Positions 16,862 through 24,407 are shown, counted from the first letter of the stretch. The stretch is 33,719 nt of DNA from an uncultured Lachnospiraceae bacterium (GCA_946631165.1 CAMOZZ010000006.1:1-33719); one strand, 5' to 3'. Program-made: numbers and translations. Notes: generated by a model from the sequence alone, not told the origin.

Positions 16862-17692
16862 ATGATAGTAAAGGCAGATGAGAGAACAATTCCGGAACTG
16901 GAAGTATTCTGGAAATACGGGGAGCCGCAGCTGTTTCATTATTATGAACCGGAGCCGGGGATTTTCATCGCGGAGAGCCCGAATGTAATCGAACGCGCGT
17001 TGAATGCAGGGTTTGTCCCGGAAAAAGTGCTGATGGAAGAACGGTATGCCGACGGCAGAGCCGACGCGCTGCTCGCACGGCTTTCAGATATTCCGGTCTA
17101 TATTGCCGGACAGGAAATCTTTAAGAATAATGCGGATTTTTCAGCAGAGAAGTTGTCTCTCACCAGAGGTATGCTGTGTGTGATGCGGCGCAGACCGCTG
17201 CCGGATACAGAGTCGGTGATTCAGGGGGCGCGCCGGATCGTTGTGCTTGAAGATATTGTCAATCCGACCAATGTCGGCGCGATTTTCCGTTCAGCTGCGG
17301 CGCTTGGCATGGATGCTGTGCTCCTGACGCAGAACTGCAGCGATCCGCTGTACAGAAGAGCGGCAAGAGTGAGTATGGGCACGGTTTTCCAGATTCCGTG
17401 GACAGTCCTGAAAGCCGGAGAATGGCCCCGAAAGGGACTTCCGCTGCTCAGGGAAAACGGATTCTGCACGGCTGCCATGGCACTCGAAGATGATTCGGTA
17501 TCCATCGACGATCCCAGGCTGATGAAGCAGGAAAAGCTGGCTGTTGTACTGGGAACTGAAAGCGAAGGCCTGAAACCGGAAACGATAGAAACATGTGATT
17601 ATACGGTAAAAATCCCCATGTATCACGGCGTAGATTCGCTGAATGTGGCTGCTGCGAGTGCGGTTGCATTCTGGCAGCTGGGAAGAAGATAA
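16862..17692 (+). CDS. TrmH (SpoU) family RNA 2'-O-methyltransferase
   Basis: SPOUT-fold methyltransferase acting on rRNA or tRNA. The SpoU motifs are visible in order: NPTNVGAIFRSAAALG (about 135-150), VVLGTESEGL (about 229-238) and IPMYHGVDSLNVAAASAVAF near the C-terminus, where the knot binds S-adenosylmethionine. The N-terminal about 100 residues form a substrate-binding part (FIAESPNVIERALNAGF). At 276 residues it is the size of the two-domain TrmH-family proteins; the target nucleotide cannot be told from sequence. It starts 33 bases after the kinase gene and may be cotranscribed; the ribosome site is weak. A strong terminator follows. Confidence 0.92.
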   Translation: MIVKADERTIPELEVFWKYGEPQLFHYYEPEPGIFIAESPNVIERALNAGFVPEKVLMEERYADGRADALLARLSDIPVYIAGQEIFKNNADFSAEKLSLTRGMLCVMRRRPLPDTESVIQGARRIVVLEDIVNPTNVGAIFRSAAALGMDAVLLTQNCSDPLYRRAARVSMGTVFQIPWTVLKAGEWPRKGLPLLRENGFCTAAMALEDDSVSIDDPRLMKQEKLAVVLGTESEGLKPETIETCDYTVKIPMYHGVDSLNVAAASAVAFWQLGRR

Positions 17693-17709
17693 TAATAGGT
17701 TCTGTTATG

Positions 17710-17741
17710 AACACCTGCGGGCAAGATCCGCAGGTGTTTTG
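17710..17741 (+). terminator. Intrinsic terminator after the TrmH-family gene
   Basis: AACACCTGCGG (17710-17720) pairs perfectly with CCGCAGGTGTT (17728-17738), 7-base loop, followed by TT. Confidence 0.85.
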
Positions 17742-17759
17742 ACTTCTGACAGTTAAAAT

Positions 17760-17777
17760 GTCCGCTGTACAGCGGAC
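17760..17777. promoter_or_regulatory. Perfect 18-bp palindrome, possible operator
   Basis: GTCCGCTGTACAGCGGAC is a perfect inverted repeat about 80 bases before the next start codon and just ahead of a weak promoter. It may be an operator, or a short hairpin followed by an irregular T-rich stretch. Confidence 0.45.
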
Positions 17778-17785
17778 GATTTCTA

Positions 17786-17814
17786 TTTATCAAAATGCTA
17801 CTATTGATTATATC
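17786..17814 (+). promoter_or_regulatory. Possible promoter of the PPC/leucine-rich gene
   Basis: TTTATC, 17 bases, TATATC. AT-rich surroundings; both hexamers are imperfect. Confidence 0.35.
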
Positions 17815-17855
17815 ATTATTCAACACAATAGCTGATCAGAGGAGATAAGATTATT

Positions 17856-18860
17856 ATGAGAAGAAAAAGAATGATACTTATATGGACCTGTCTGATTGCA
17901 GCAGGATTATTTCTGGGACTGATGTCAGCAAATATTGTTTATGCTGCAGTGATGGAATCGGAACCGAATAATACACCTGCGAATGCGCAGACTATCAGCC
18001 CGGGAACAGAATATACCGGTCTGGTTAAGGATGATGATTCAGGTGATGACGAAGACTATTACAGGCTCTCTGTAAAAGAAGGTGACTTTTATAAAATATC
18101 CGTCTATGGAATGGAAGACTTGGACGAATATGGCTGGAAAACAATGATCGTAAACCTTTGCACAGACAGTAATACCGAAAACCGCAGCACGATCAGCAAT
18201 GGTGATTACACTGGAACATCGAAACTGTTCAGAGCATCTTATACAGGTTCTTACTACCTGCGATTCTGGAATGCCAGTCACACAAAATACAGTTTTAAAG
18301 TTGAAAAATATAATCCTAAAGGCAAGAAGGTGAAGGATTCCGACAGCAATACATATAAGATAACAGATAATTACAGTATTGAACTGTCAAAGATTGCCAG
18401 TAAAAAGAAAACTGACTTCTACATAAGCGAAAAAGAGTACTTTAAGACCATAGGCAACATGGAAGTGCTTGATTATTTTGATACGGAGTTTACGGTTTCA
18501 TCAATCGGTGCGTATGCATTCAAAGGAAGCAGTATAAAAAGCATTTCCATTCCGGAAGAAGTAAAGAAAATCGGAGCCGGCGCATTTCAGGACTGCAGGA
18601 AGCTTGGAACTGAGTCTTTTATTATGGGTGTAGTAATCAGTGGAAAGAAAGTGGTGATATCCAAAAACGCCTTTAAAGGATGCAGCAGACTTGGAACCGT
18701 AAGAATCCTGAAATCGGCAAGTATAAAGAGTATAGGAAAAGACGCCTTCAGAGGGACAAAGAAAGGAATCAGGCTTGAAGTCCCGGGAGTAAATAAGTAT
18801 AAAAAACTGTTTAAGAAAGCAGGTTTGAAAAACCCGAAGTATTCAAAGGCATATATTTAA
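17856..18860 (+). CDS. Secreted protein with PPC domain and BspA-type leucine-rich repeats
   Basis: A 334-residue exported protein. The signal peptide is about residues 1-31 (RRKR, a hydrophobic stretch, then NIVYA). Residues about 35-135 look like a bacterial pre-peptidase C-terminal (PPC) domain: ESEPNNTPANAQTI, then DEDYYRLSVKEGDFYKISV and GSYYLRFWN. Residues about 205-300 are BspA-like leucine-rich repeats (SSIGAYAFKGSSIKSISIPE, KIGAGAFQDCRKL, ISKNAFKGCSRL, SIGKDAFRG). The C-terminus is basic and has no sortase motif. No peptidase domain is present, so it is probably a surface adhesion or binding protein. The ribosome site is GAGGAG with wide spacing. Codon use is more AT-rich than the neighbouring housekeeping genes. 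Confidence 0.82.
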   Translation: MRRKRMILIWTCLIAAGLFLGLMSANIVYAAVMESEPNNTPANAQTISPGTEYTGLVKDDDSGDDEDYYRLSVKEGDFYKISVYGMEDLDEYGWKTMIVNLCTDSNTENRSTISNGDYTGTSKLFRASYTGSYYLRFWNASHTKYSFKVEKYNPKGKKVKDSDSNTYKITDNYSIELSKIASKKKTDFYISEKEYFKTIGNMEVLDYFDTEFTVSSIGAYAFKGSSIKSISIPEEVKKIGAGAFQDCRKLGTESFIMGVVISGKKVVISKNAFKGCSRLGTVRILKSASIKSIGKDAFRGTKKGIRLEVPGVNKYKKLFKKAGLKNPKYSKAYI

Positions 18861-18941
18861 GGCCTTTATGATCGGTTGTCGAAGCTCGATGATCATAATC
18901 AGGCAGGAAATATAATATATGAAAAAGAGGAGGAAGTATCA

Positions 18942-19298
18942 ATGAAGGTATGGAAACTTGTATCAGGAATCTTGTCAATCGTCTTCTTCGTAGTCGTGAC
19001 TTTTCAGTCCTGTGCGGCAGGACTGGTGAATGCTATTGACGAGAATACAACTGATCTCAGTGCAGGAGGAGGTATGATAGTTGCTGTCCTGATGCTTGCA
19101 GGAGGTATTGTGTCAGTTGCCACAAGGAATGCCGGCAAAAAAGGACATATCGCAACGCTGGTCATTTTTGGGCTGGCAGCATTGCTTGGATTTGCAAGTC
19201 AGGGGGTATTTGCAGATCTTATGATATGGTCAGCATGGTGCCTGATCTGCGCTCTGATTTCGCTGATTGGAATTATAATACCCGGGAAGAAGAATTGA
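18942..19298 (+). CDS. Small membrane protein, four predicted segments
   Basis: A 118-residue hydrophobic protein. The start at 18942 is chosen because AGGAGG lies about eight bases upstream; the TTG at 18876 in the ORF track has no such site. Four membrane segments are visible: LVSGILSIVFFVVVTFQSC, GGMIVAVLMLAGGIVSVA, IATLVIFGLAALLGFA and MIWSAWCLICALISLIGIII. The first contains a Cys in FQSCAAGLV, reminiscent of small Clostridia membrane proteins that I cannot name. A TATAAT at 18911 suggests its own promoter, without a clear -35. Function unknown. Confidence 0.75.
   Translation: MKVWKLVSGILSIVFFVVVTFQSCAAGLVNAIDENTTDLSAGGGMIVAVLMLAGGIVSVATRNAGKKGHIATLVIFGLAALLGFASQGVFADLMIWSAWCLICALISLIGIIIPGKKN
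19274..19279 (+). promoter_or_regulatory. Possible -10 element for the structured RNA
   Basis: A perfect TATAAT inside the 3' end of the membrane protein gene would place the transcript start near 19286, just before the first helix at 19301. No good -35 hexamer is present, so this is tentative. Confidence 0.35.
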
Positions 19299-19300
19299 TG

Positions 19301-19688
19301 GTATCTTTTAAATGCTGATAACTATATCAGAAAGATACAGCGACTGATTTGAACCGGGAACAAGCATTCCTCACTTTCAATGACGCAGAGTCACAAGGTG
19401 AAAGATGCTGGTCTCAGGTGTAGTGAAAGCTGCACCTGAGAAGCCGCCGAAGGTGGCTGAGGTTTATGAGCATACAGCGAAGCGGCATGCGAATGTCCGC
19501 TTTACCTGTGTGCGGGTATGCTCTGGCTTCAGTTACAAGCTGGAAAACAGGAGTTCGTTTCTGGTGTAATAAACTGCTTAAAGCAGCCACGGGTCATGAA
19601 AAGGTTCTGAAGAAGAATAAGAATATATCACTTTAAACGGGTACCGAAGGCACGTTATATAATTTGACTTCAGTACCCGTTTTTTTTG
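19301..19688 (+). ncRNA. Candidate stand-alone structured RNA (~390 nt)
   Basis: No ORF occupies this stretch, yet consecutive helices fill most of it. H1: 19301-19308/19331-19338 with 19315-19320/19325-19330. H2: 19363-19367/19405-19409, 19374-19379/19399-19404 and 19381-19384/19390-19393. H3: 19413-19424/19429-19440, a 12-bp helix with two or three U-G pairs capped by GAAA. H4: 19442-19448/19452-19458. H5: 19468-19475/19516-19523 enclosing 19481-19488/19493-19501 capped by GCGA. H7: 19548-19553/19558-19563 capped by TTCG. H8: 19574-19578/19582-19586. It ends in a strong terminator next to a convergent gene, so it is not the leader of a downstream gene. I do not recognise it as RNase P, tmRNA, 6S, SRP RNA or a known riboswitch. 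Confidence 0.7.
19637..19687 (+). terminator. Strong terminator at the end of the structured RNA
   Basis: ACGGGTAC (19637-19644) pairs perfectly with GTACCCGT (19673-19680), with an inner GAAG/CTTC stem, followed by an eight-base T run. It may also stop the convergent glyoxalase-like gene, but the T run favours the plus strand. Confidence 0.9.
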
Positions 19689-19696
19689 CTGATCAA

Positions 19697-20065
19697 TTAC
19701 CTTACCGGCACGATCTCCAGCCAGTACCCGTCCGGGTCCTCAATAAAGTAGATTCCCATCTTTGGATTTTCAAAGCAGATGCATCCCATTTCTTCATGCA
19801 GCTTATGCGTCGCTTCCATGTCATCCGTCTGAAAGGCCAGATGGAATTCTCCTTCGCCAAGATCATACGGCTCAGGATGATCCTTCAGCCAGGTAAGTTC
19901 CAGCTCGAAATCCGATTCCGGATTGGAAACATATACCAGGATAAAAGAGCCGTCTTCGGCAGTTTTCCGGCGGACCTCCTTCAGACCGAGCGCCTTTTCA
20001 TAAAACGCCATGGATACAGCAAGATCCTTTACATTGAAATTCTCGTGAACCATACGAAACTGCAT
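19697..20065 (-). CDS. VOC-family protein, glyoxalase I-like
   Basis: A 122-residue vicinal-oxygen-chelate protein. The start at 20065 (MQFRMVHENF) is chosen because GGAGGT lies five bases upstream; the ORF-track start adds an unlikely 20-residue tail. The two beta-alpha-beta modules and four likely metal ligands are visible: His in MVHENFNV, Glu in DFELELTW, His in GEFHLAFQ and Glu in YWLEIVPV. The pattern HENF, FHLAF and DPDGYWLEI closely matches lactoylglutathione lyase (gloA) in Gram-positives, although glutathione may not be the thiol in this organism. It probably detoxifies methylglyoxal or a related compound. The gene is convergent with the structured RNA. Confidence 0.88.
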   Translation of the reverse strand: MQFRMVHENFNVKDLAVSMAFYEKALGLKEVRRKTAEDGSFILVYVSNPESDFELELTWLKDHPEPYDLGEGEFHLAFQTDDMEATHKLHEEMGCICFENPKMGIYFIEDPDGYWLEIVPVR

Positions 20066-20132
20066 CACGTACCTCCGGTTTTTTATTTTGAGAGCAGGCA
20101 GCAGAGTGTTTCTGCATCCAATCATTTAACCA

Positions 20133-20163
20133 ATTATATCATAGTTTGACGGGGAGATGTCAG
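20133..20163 (-). promoter_or_regulatory. Promoter of the glyoxalase-like gene
   Basis: On the minus strand an extended -10 TGATATAAT, with CTGACA 19 bases upstream of TATAAT as a wide-spaced -35. Confidence 0.5.
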
Positions 20164-20263
20164 AAAAAGACAACAGGATTATGCTTATCAAAGCAGAGGA
20201 GGGGTATCTTCTCTTCAGATCCCTTCCCAAAGGGAGGCAGAGAACCTTAAAGTGAAAAAATGC

Positions 20264-20293
20264 TTTACAGAGGTGCAGATTTTAAGCTATACT
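20264..20293 (+). promoter_or_regulatory. Promoter of rho
   Basis: TTTACA, 18 bases, TATACT. It predicts a leader of about 200 bases before the rho start codon. Confidence 0.5.
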
Positions 20294-20299
20294 CTAGGC

Positions 20300-20497
20300 A
20301 AACATATCAGAGATCGCATCTGTAAACAGTTCTATTACACAGATCCGGCGTTTAGCGGGACAGTGTCAGAGTAAGAGTATTCTTCTTACGGATTACAAGC
20401 TATATCTCAAGTTTATCAGGATCAGGAAGATACATGCAGTTTTTTGTTTTACTGTTTTCTGATCCTGCATTATCAGATTATGATTCGAGAGGAAATT
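20300..20497 (+). promoter_or_regulatory. Long structured rho leader
   Basis: The leader holds at least three hairpins: ATCTGT/ACAGAT, GTAAGA/TCTTAC, and CAGGATCAG (20417-20425) with CTGATCCTG (20459-20467) enclosing CAGT/ACTG around a T-rich loop. The last ends about 30 bases before the start codon. This suggests attenuation or autoregulation, which is known for rho in other bacteria; here it is inference. Confidence 0.4.
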
Positions 20498-22582
20498 ATG
20501 CAGGAAAAGCTGAATGAGTTATCGTTGGCAGAACTTCGTGCACTGGCGAAGGAACTGGGGCTTAAGGGGATCAGTTCGTTAAGAAAGGCTGAACTGGCAG
20601 AGGCTGTCAGCAGACATCTGCCGGGAGCGAAGATGAAAGAGGTTGGGGATGCGGCGGTTCCGGAAACGCTGCCTGAAGCAGAAAAGAAACCGGAAGCAGC
20701 TGTGAAAGCGGAAGAATCCTCCGGCGTCAGCAATAGACCGAAACCTGAAGCGGCAAAGGGAAAGAACAGGAAAGCTTCTTCCGGGAAGAAAAAAGAACAG
20801 CTTGTTTCGCCTGAATCGGAAGCCGCCGTGAAGAAGCCGGAAGAACAGGCCATACCTGAAGCGGAAGCCGCCGGGAAGAAGCCGGAAGAGCCGGCTGTAT
20901 CTGAAGCGGAAGCCGCCGGGAAGAAACCGGGTGAAGCTGTGAAAAAGGAGTCCGGCAGACAGCAGTCTTCAGACCGCGGTCAGAGAAGCAGAGACCGCAG
21001 ACAGCAGCCGGAAAGACGTCAGAACCAGAGCGGCCGGGACCGCAGACAGGAACCCGGAAAGAATGAGCGGCGGATCCGCCGGTTCGGTTATTCCGAGGCG
21101 GCAGAGGATCAGATTTCGGGAAATGAACGTGCAGCCGTAAAAGAAGAACAGAGCGGAAACAGGGAAAATGAAAGCGTAATGATCATCGGAACGCGTGAGC
21201 CGGAGAATGTACCTGAGACTGCTGTGCCGATTACGGGTGATATTCCCGGGAACATTGCCGGGAATTCCGGTACTGCGGAAGACCAGGGCATGCAGCGGGA
21301 GACCGGATCTTCCCGGCAGGAGCCCCGGTCCCTGCAGCAGGAAAGCGGATTCGTGCATCAGGAGAACAGGCCTTTGCAGCAGGATAACCGGACATCCCAG
21401 CGGGAAGACCAGGACCAGAACCGCGTCCGGAAGAATAATCAGAACCTGAAGAAGCTGGATTCAGGCCAGGAAGCCTATGGTATCCTTGAAGTCATGCCGG
21501 AAGGCTACGGTTTTATCCGCAGTGACAATTATCTGCCGGGCGAAGAGGATATCTATGTATCCCCTTCGCAGATCCGCAGATTCAACATGAAGACCGGAGA
21601 TTTCATCGCGGGAAACATCCGCGTCAAGACCGGTACGGAGAAATACGCCGCACTGCTGTATGTACAGGCTATTAATGACGAGGAACCGGAAAAAGCGGCC
21701 AAACGCGAAAATTTCGAGGATCTTACGCCCATCTTCCCGAATGAACGCCTGCATCTGGAGCGGCCGGGCGGATCGGTCGCCATGAGGATCGTGGATCTGC
21801 TTTCGCCTGTCGGCAAAGGCCAGAGAGGGATGATCGTTTCGCCGCCCAAGGCCGGTAAAACGACGCTCTTAAAGGAGATCGCGCTGGCAACACAGACAAA
21901 TCATCCGGATGTGCATATCATTATTCTGCTCATAGATGAACGTCCCGAGGAAGTAACGGATATCAGGGAAAGTATTCCGGGAGACAATGTAGAGGTCATC
22001 TATTCAACCTTTGATGAAGAACCCGAGCATCATAAACGTGTGGCGGAAATGGTCCTCGGTCGCGCCCAGCGTCTCGTGGAGCACGGCAGGGATGTCATGA
22101 TCCTGCTGGATTCCATCACGCGTCTTGCCAGAGCATACAATCTGACAGTAGCCCCCAGCGGCAGAACGCTTTCCGGCGGTCTTGATCCGGCAGCGCTGCA
22201 TATGCCGAAAAAATTCTTCGGCGCAGCCAGGAACATGCGCGAGGGCGGCAGCCTGACGATCATGGCGACTGCACTTGTAGATACGGGCAGCAGGATGGAC
22301 GATGTCGTATTTGAAGAATTCAAAGGTACGGGAAATATGGAACTGGTGCTTGACAGAAAGCTCTCGGAACGCAGGATCTTCCCGGCGATCGACATCATCA
22401 AATCCGGTACAAGAAGAGATGATCTGCTGCTGACGAAGGAAGAGCAGGAAGCTGTTGCAACAATTCACAGAGGCATGCACGGCATGAAACAGGAAGAGGC
22501 AGTTGAGGAAGTCCTCAGGCTCTTTACGCGCACCAGAAATAATGCTGATTTTGTCAGGATGGTTAAAACGATCAGACTGTAG
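20498..22582 (+). CDS. rho: Transcription termination factor Rho with long N-terminal insertion
   Basis: RNA-dependent hexameric ATPase that ends transcription. The start at 20498 (MQEKLNELSLAEL) has GAGAGGA upstream; the ORF-track TTG at 20444 lies in the leader hairpin. The protein has 694 residues against about 420 in the usual form. Residues 1-35 are the Rho_N helical domain. About 40-315 is a low-complexity insertion: E/A/K-rich with a 15-residue repeat three times, then R/Q/D-rich. The RNA-binding cold-shock-like domain begins near 322 (YGILEVMPEGYGFIR). The P-loop SPPKAGKTTLL is near 448 and Walker B VMILLDSITRLARAYN near 534. Q-loop and R-loop regions look intact, so it should be active. 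aroC follows after 28 bases. Confidence 0.97.
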   Translation: MQEKLNELSLAELRALAKELGLKGISSLRKAELAEAVSRHLPGAKMKEVGDAAVPETLPEAEKKPEAAVKAEESSGVSNRPKPEAAKGKNRKASSGKKKEQLVSPESEAAVKKPEEQAIPEAEAAGKKPEEPAVSEAEAAGKKPGEAVKKESGRQQSSDRGQRSRDRRQQPERRQNQSGRDRRQEPGKNERRIRRFGYSEAAEDQISGNERAAVKEEQSGNRENESVMIIGTREPENVPETAVPITGDIPGNIAGNSGTAEDQGMQRETGSSRQEPRSLQQESGFVHQENRPLQQDNRTSQREDQDQNRVRKNNQNLKKLDSGQEAYGILEVMPEGYGFIRSDNYLPGEEDIYVSPSQIRRFNMKTGDFIAGNIRVKTGTEKYAALLYVQAINDEEPEKAAKRENFEDLTPIFPNERLHLERPGGSVAMRIVDLLSPVGKGQRGMIVSPPKAGKTTLLKEIALATQTNHPDVHIIILLIDERPEEVTDIRESIPGDNVEVIYSTFDEEPEHHKRVAEMVLGRAQRLVEHGRDVMILLDSITRLARAYNLTVAPSGRTLSGGLDPAALHMPKKFFGAARNMREGGSLTIMATALVDTGSRMDDVVFEEFKGTGNMELVLDRKLSERRIFPAIDIIKSGTRRDDLLLTKEEQEAVATIHRGMHGMKQEEAVEEVLRLFTRTRNNADFVRMVKTIRL
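20813..20947 (+). repeat. In-frame 45-bp tandem repeat inside rho (3 copies)
   Basis: Three direct copies at 20813, 20858 and 20903 encode the 15-residue unit EAEAAGKKPEEPAVS and variants. It lies in the disordered insertion, so copy number could vary without breaking the frame. Confidence 0.85.
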
Positions 22583-22610
22583 TTTTGCTGCTGCAGGCAG
22601 GGAGGATGAA

Positions 22611-23660
22611 ATGGCAGGTTCTTCGTTCGGTAAAGTATTCAGGATCACGACGTGGGGAGAGAGTCACGGACCGGCAGTCGGCGTGGTCATAGACGGCTGT
22701 CCGGCAGGATTTGGTCTGGAAGAGGCTGACATCCAGGTTATGCTCGACCGAAGAAAACCGGGACAGGGAAAATATTCGACCGCGCGTGCTGAAGAAGACC
22801 GCGTCCGCATTCTGTCAGGCGTATTCGAAGGGAAAACGACCGGCACGCCAATCTCACTGATGATTGAAAACAGGGATCATCGTTCTGCGGATTATTCAGC
22901 GATCAGGGATGTTTACCGTCCCGGTCATGCGGATTATACATATGATGAAAAATACGGCATCAGGGATTACCGCGGCGGAGGAAGGGCATCCGGCAGGGAG
23001 ACTGCATGCAGAGTTGCTGCAGGGGCAGTCGCAGAAAAACTGCTGAAAGAACTCGGCGTCACATGCAAAGTCAGACCGGTAATGATCGGCGGTATTCCGG
23101 CAGAAGAGGAAAAAACGGTCAGGGAACTTCTTGATGCGGCAGTAAGAGAAGGCGATTCCGTCGGCGGAACTGCCGAATGCATCATCAGCGGTGTTCCGGC
23201 CGGTCTTGGAGAGCCGGTATTTGACAAAGCCGATGCAAGACTTGCAGCAGCTGTCATGAGCATCGGCGCTGTGAAGGGCGTGGAGATCGGAGACGGTTAT
23301 GCTGCGGCAGGCAGCCGCGGTTCGGAAAACAATGATGCCTTACGGGCAGATGAAGCTGGCAGAATATCAAAGCTTACGAATCACTCGGGCGGAATTCTTG
23401 GCGGCATCACGGATGGCAGCGATATCATCATTCGTGCCGCATTCAAACCGACCCCTTCGATTGCAAAGACGCAGGAAAGCATAAACAGCGAACATGAAAA
23501 TGTTTCGCTGTCAATTACAGGCCGGCACGATCCGGTGACCGTATACCGCGGCATGGTGGTCATGGAAGCGATGGCAGCGTTGACAATACTGGACATGATG
23601 CTTGAGAACATGAGCGCGCAGGCGGAAAATGTTATCAGATTTTACGGAAACAGAAAATGA
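22611..23660 (+). CDS. aroC: Chorismate synthase
   Basis: FMN-dependent enzyme converting 5-enolpyruvylshikimate 3-phosphate to chorismate, the last shared step of aromatic amino acid synthesis. At 349 residues it is the normal length. The signatures GESHGPAVGVVIDG, RPGHADYTYDEKYG and GGGRASGRETACRVAAGA are all present. The start at 22611 (MAGSSFGKVFRITTWGESHG) has GGAGG five bases upstream; the ORF-track extension overlaps rho and should be dropped. The next gene overlaps its last four bases (ATGA), suggesting translational coupling. No other shikimate genes are in the window. Confidence 0.97.
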   Translation: MAGSSFGKVFRITTWGESHGPAVGVVIDGCPAGFGLEEADIQVMLDRRKPGQGKYSTARAEEDRVRILSGVFEGKTTGTPISLMIENRDHRSADYSAIRDVYRPGHADYTYDEKYGIRDYRGGGRASGRETACRVAAGAVAEKLLKELGVTCKVRPVMIGGIPAEEEKTVRELLDAAVREGDSVGGTAECIISGVPAGLGEPVFDKADARLAAAVMSIGAVKGVEIGDGYAAAGSRGSENNDALRADEAGRISKLTNHSGGILGGITDGSDIIIRAAFKPTPSIAKTQESINSEHENVSLSITGRHDPVTVYRGMVVMEAMAALTILDMMLENMSAQAENVIRFYGNRK

Positions 23661-24355
23661 ATATTGAGATTTTTGAACTTGTAACTGGCGCCCGCAAAGC
23701 ACACGGACTGACCGTTATTATAGACGTTTTCAGGGCTTTTTCCCTTGAACCGTATCTGTTTTCAAGAGGCGCGGCAAAGATCCTTGCCGTAGGAGGCGAA
23801 GAGACGGCAAGACGCCTGAAAGCGGAAAATCCCGAAGCAGTACTGATCGGGGAACGGAAAGGCGTGAAGCTTCCGGGTTTTGATTACGGAAATTCGCCTT
23901 CGCAGACGGAAAAGGCAGACCTGAAAGGCAGGCTGGTGATCCATACGACCAGTGCCGGTACACAGGGAATCGTCAATGCGGCAGGCGCCGATGAACTGAT
24001 CACGGCAAGCCTTGTAAATGCGAAAGCTGCCGCTGCATATATCCGGTCAAAAGACCCGGAAAATGTCAGCCTGGTGGCAATGGGCCTCGGCGGAAAAGAA
24101 TCCGCGCCGGAAGATCTCCTGTGCGCGCGGTATATCAAGAGCCTGCTTGAAGAGCGGCCGTTCAATATGGTAAAGGAACTGGAAATACTTCGCGGCACTG
24201 AGTCCGGCATGAAATTTTTCAGACCGGAAAACCAGACTGTCTTCCCGGAAGCGGATTATCACCTGTGCACAAGATATGATATCTTTCCCTTTGTCCTTAA
24301 GGTGCAGGAGACCGGGCATGATATCTTCAGTGTGCAGGCCCAAACCGTCTTATAA
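23657..24355 (+). CDS. ComB-like 2-phosphosulfolactate phosphatase family protein
   Basis: A 232-residue protein of the ComB family. Visible motifs are VIIDVFRAFSLEPYL, LIGERKGVKLPGFDYGNSP and HTTSAGTQGI, which match the family's metal and substrate-binding regions. The founding member makes sulfolactate for coenzyme M in methanogens, so in a Firmicute the real substrate is probably a different phosphate ester. The start overlaps the aroC stop by four bases. No other sulfolactate or coenzyme M genes are nearby. The family call is good; the reaction is uncertain. Confidence 0.85.
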   Translation: MNIEIFELVTGARKAHGLTVIIDVFRAFSLEPYLFSRGAAKILAVGGEETARRLKAENPEAVLIGERKGVKLPGFDYGNSPSQTEKADLKGRLVIHTTSAGTQGIVNAAGADELITASLVNAKAAAAYIRSKDPENVSLVAMGLGGKESAPEDLLCARYIKSLLEERPFNMVKELEILRGTESGMKFFRPENQTVFPEADYHLCTRYDIFPFVLKVQETGHDIFSVQAQTVL

Positions 24356-24378
24356 TCCCTCCAAAATACAGATAACGG

Positions 24379-24407
24379 TTGCATTTTCGTTCCATTTCGG
24401 TTACTAT
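24379..24407 (+). promoter_or_regulatory. Promoter of the septum protein gene
   Basis: TTGCAT, 17 bases, TACTAT, in an AT-rich gap after the ComB-like gene. Confidence 0.5.

Noticed and set aside
19301-19688. Known RNAs (RNase P, tmRNA, 6S, SRP RNA, T-box, cobalamin riboswitch)
   Set aside because: Their hallmark conserved segments are not present, and the gene downstream is on the opposite strand.
19664-20149. Plus-strand 161-aa ORF
   Set aside because: Shadow of the VOC gene on the minus strand, whose metal ligands and ribosome site are clear.
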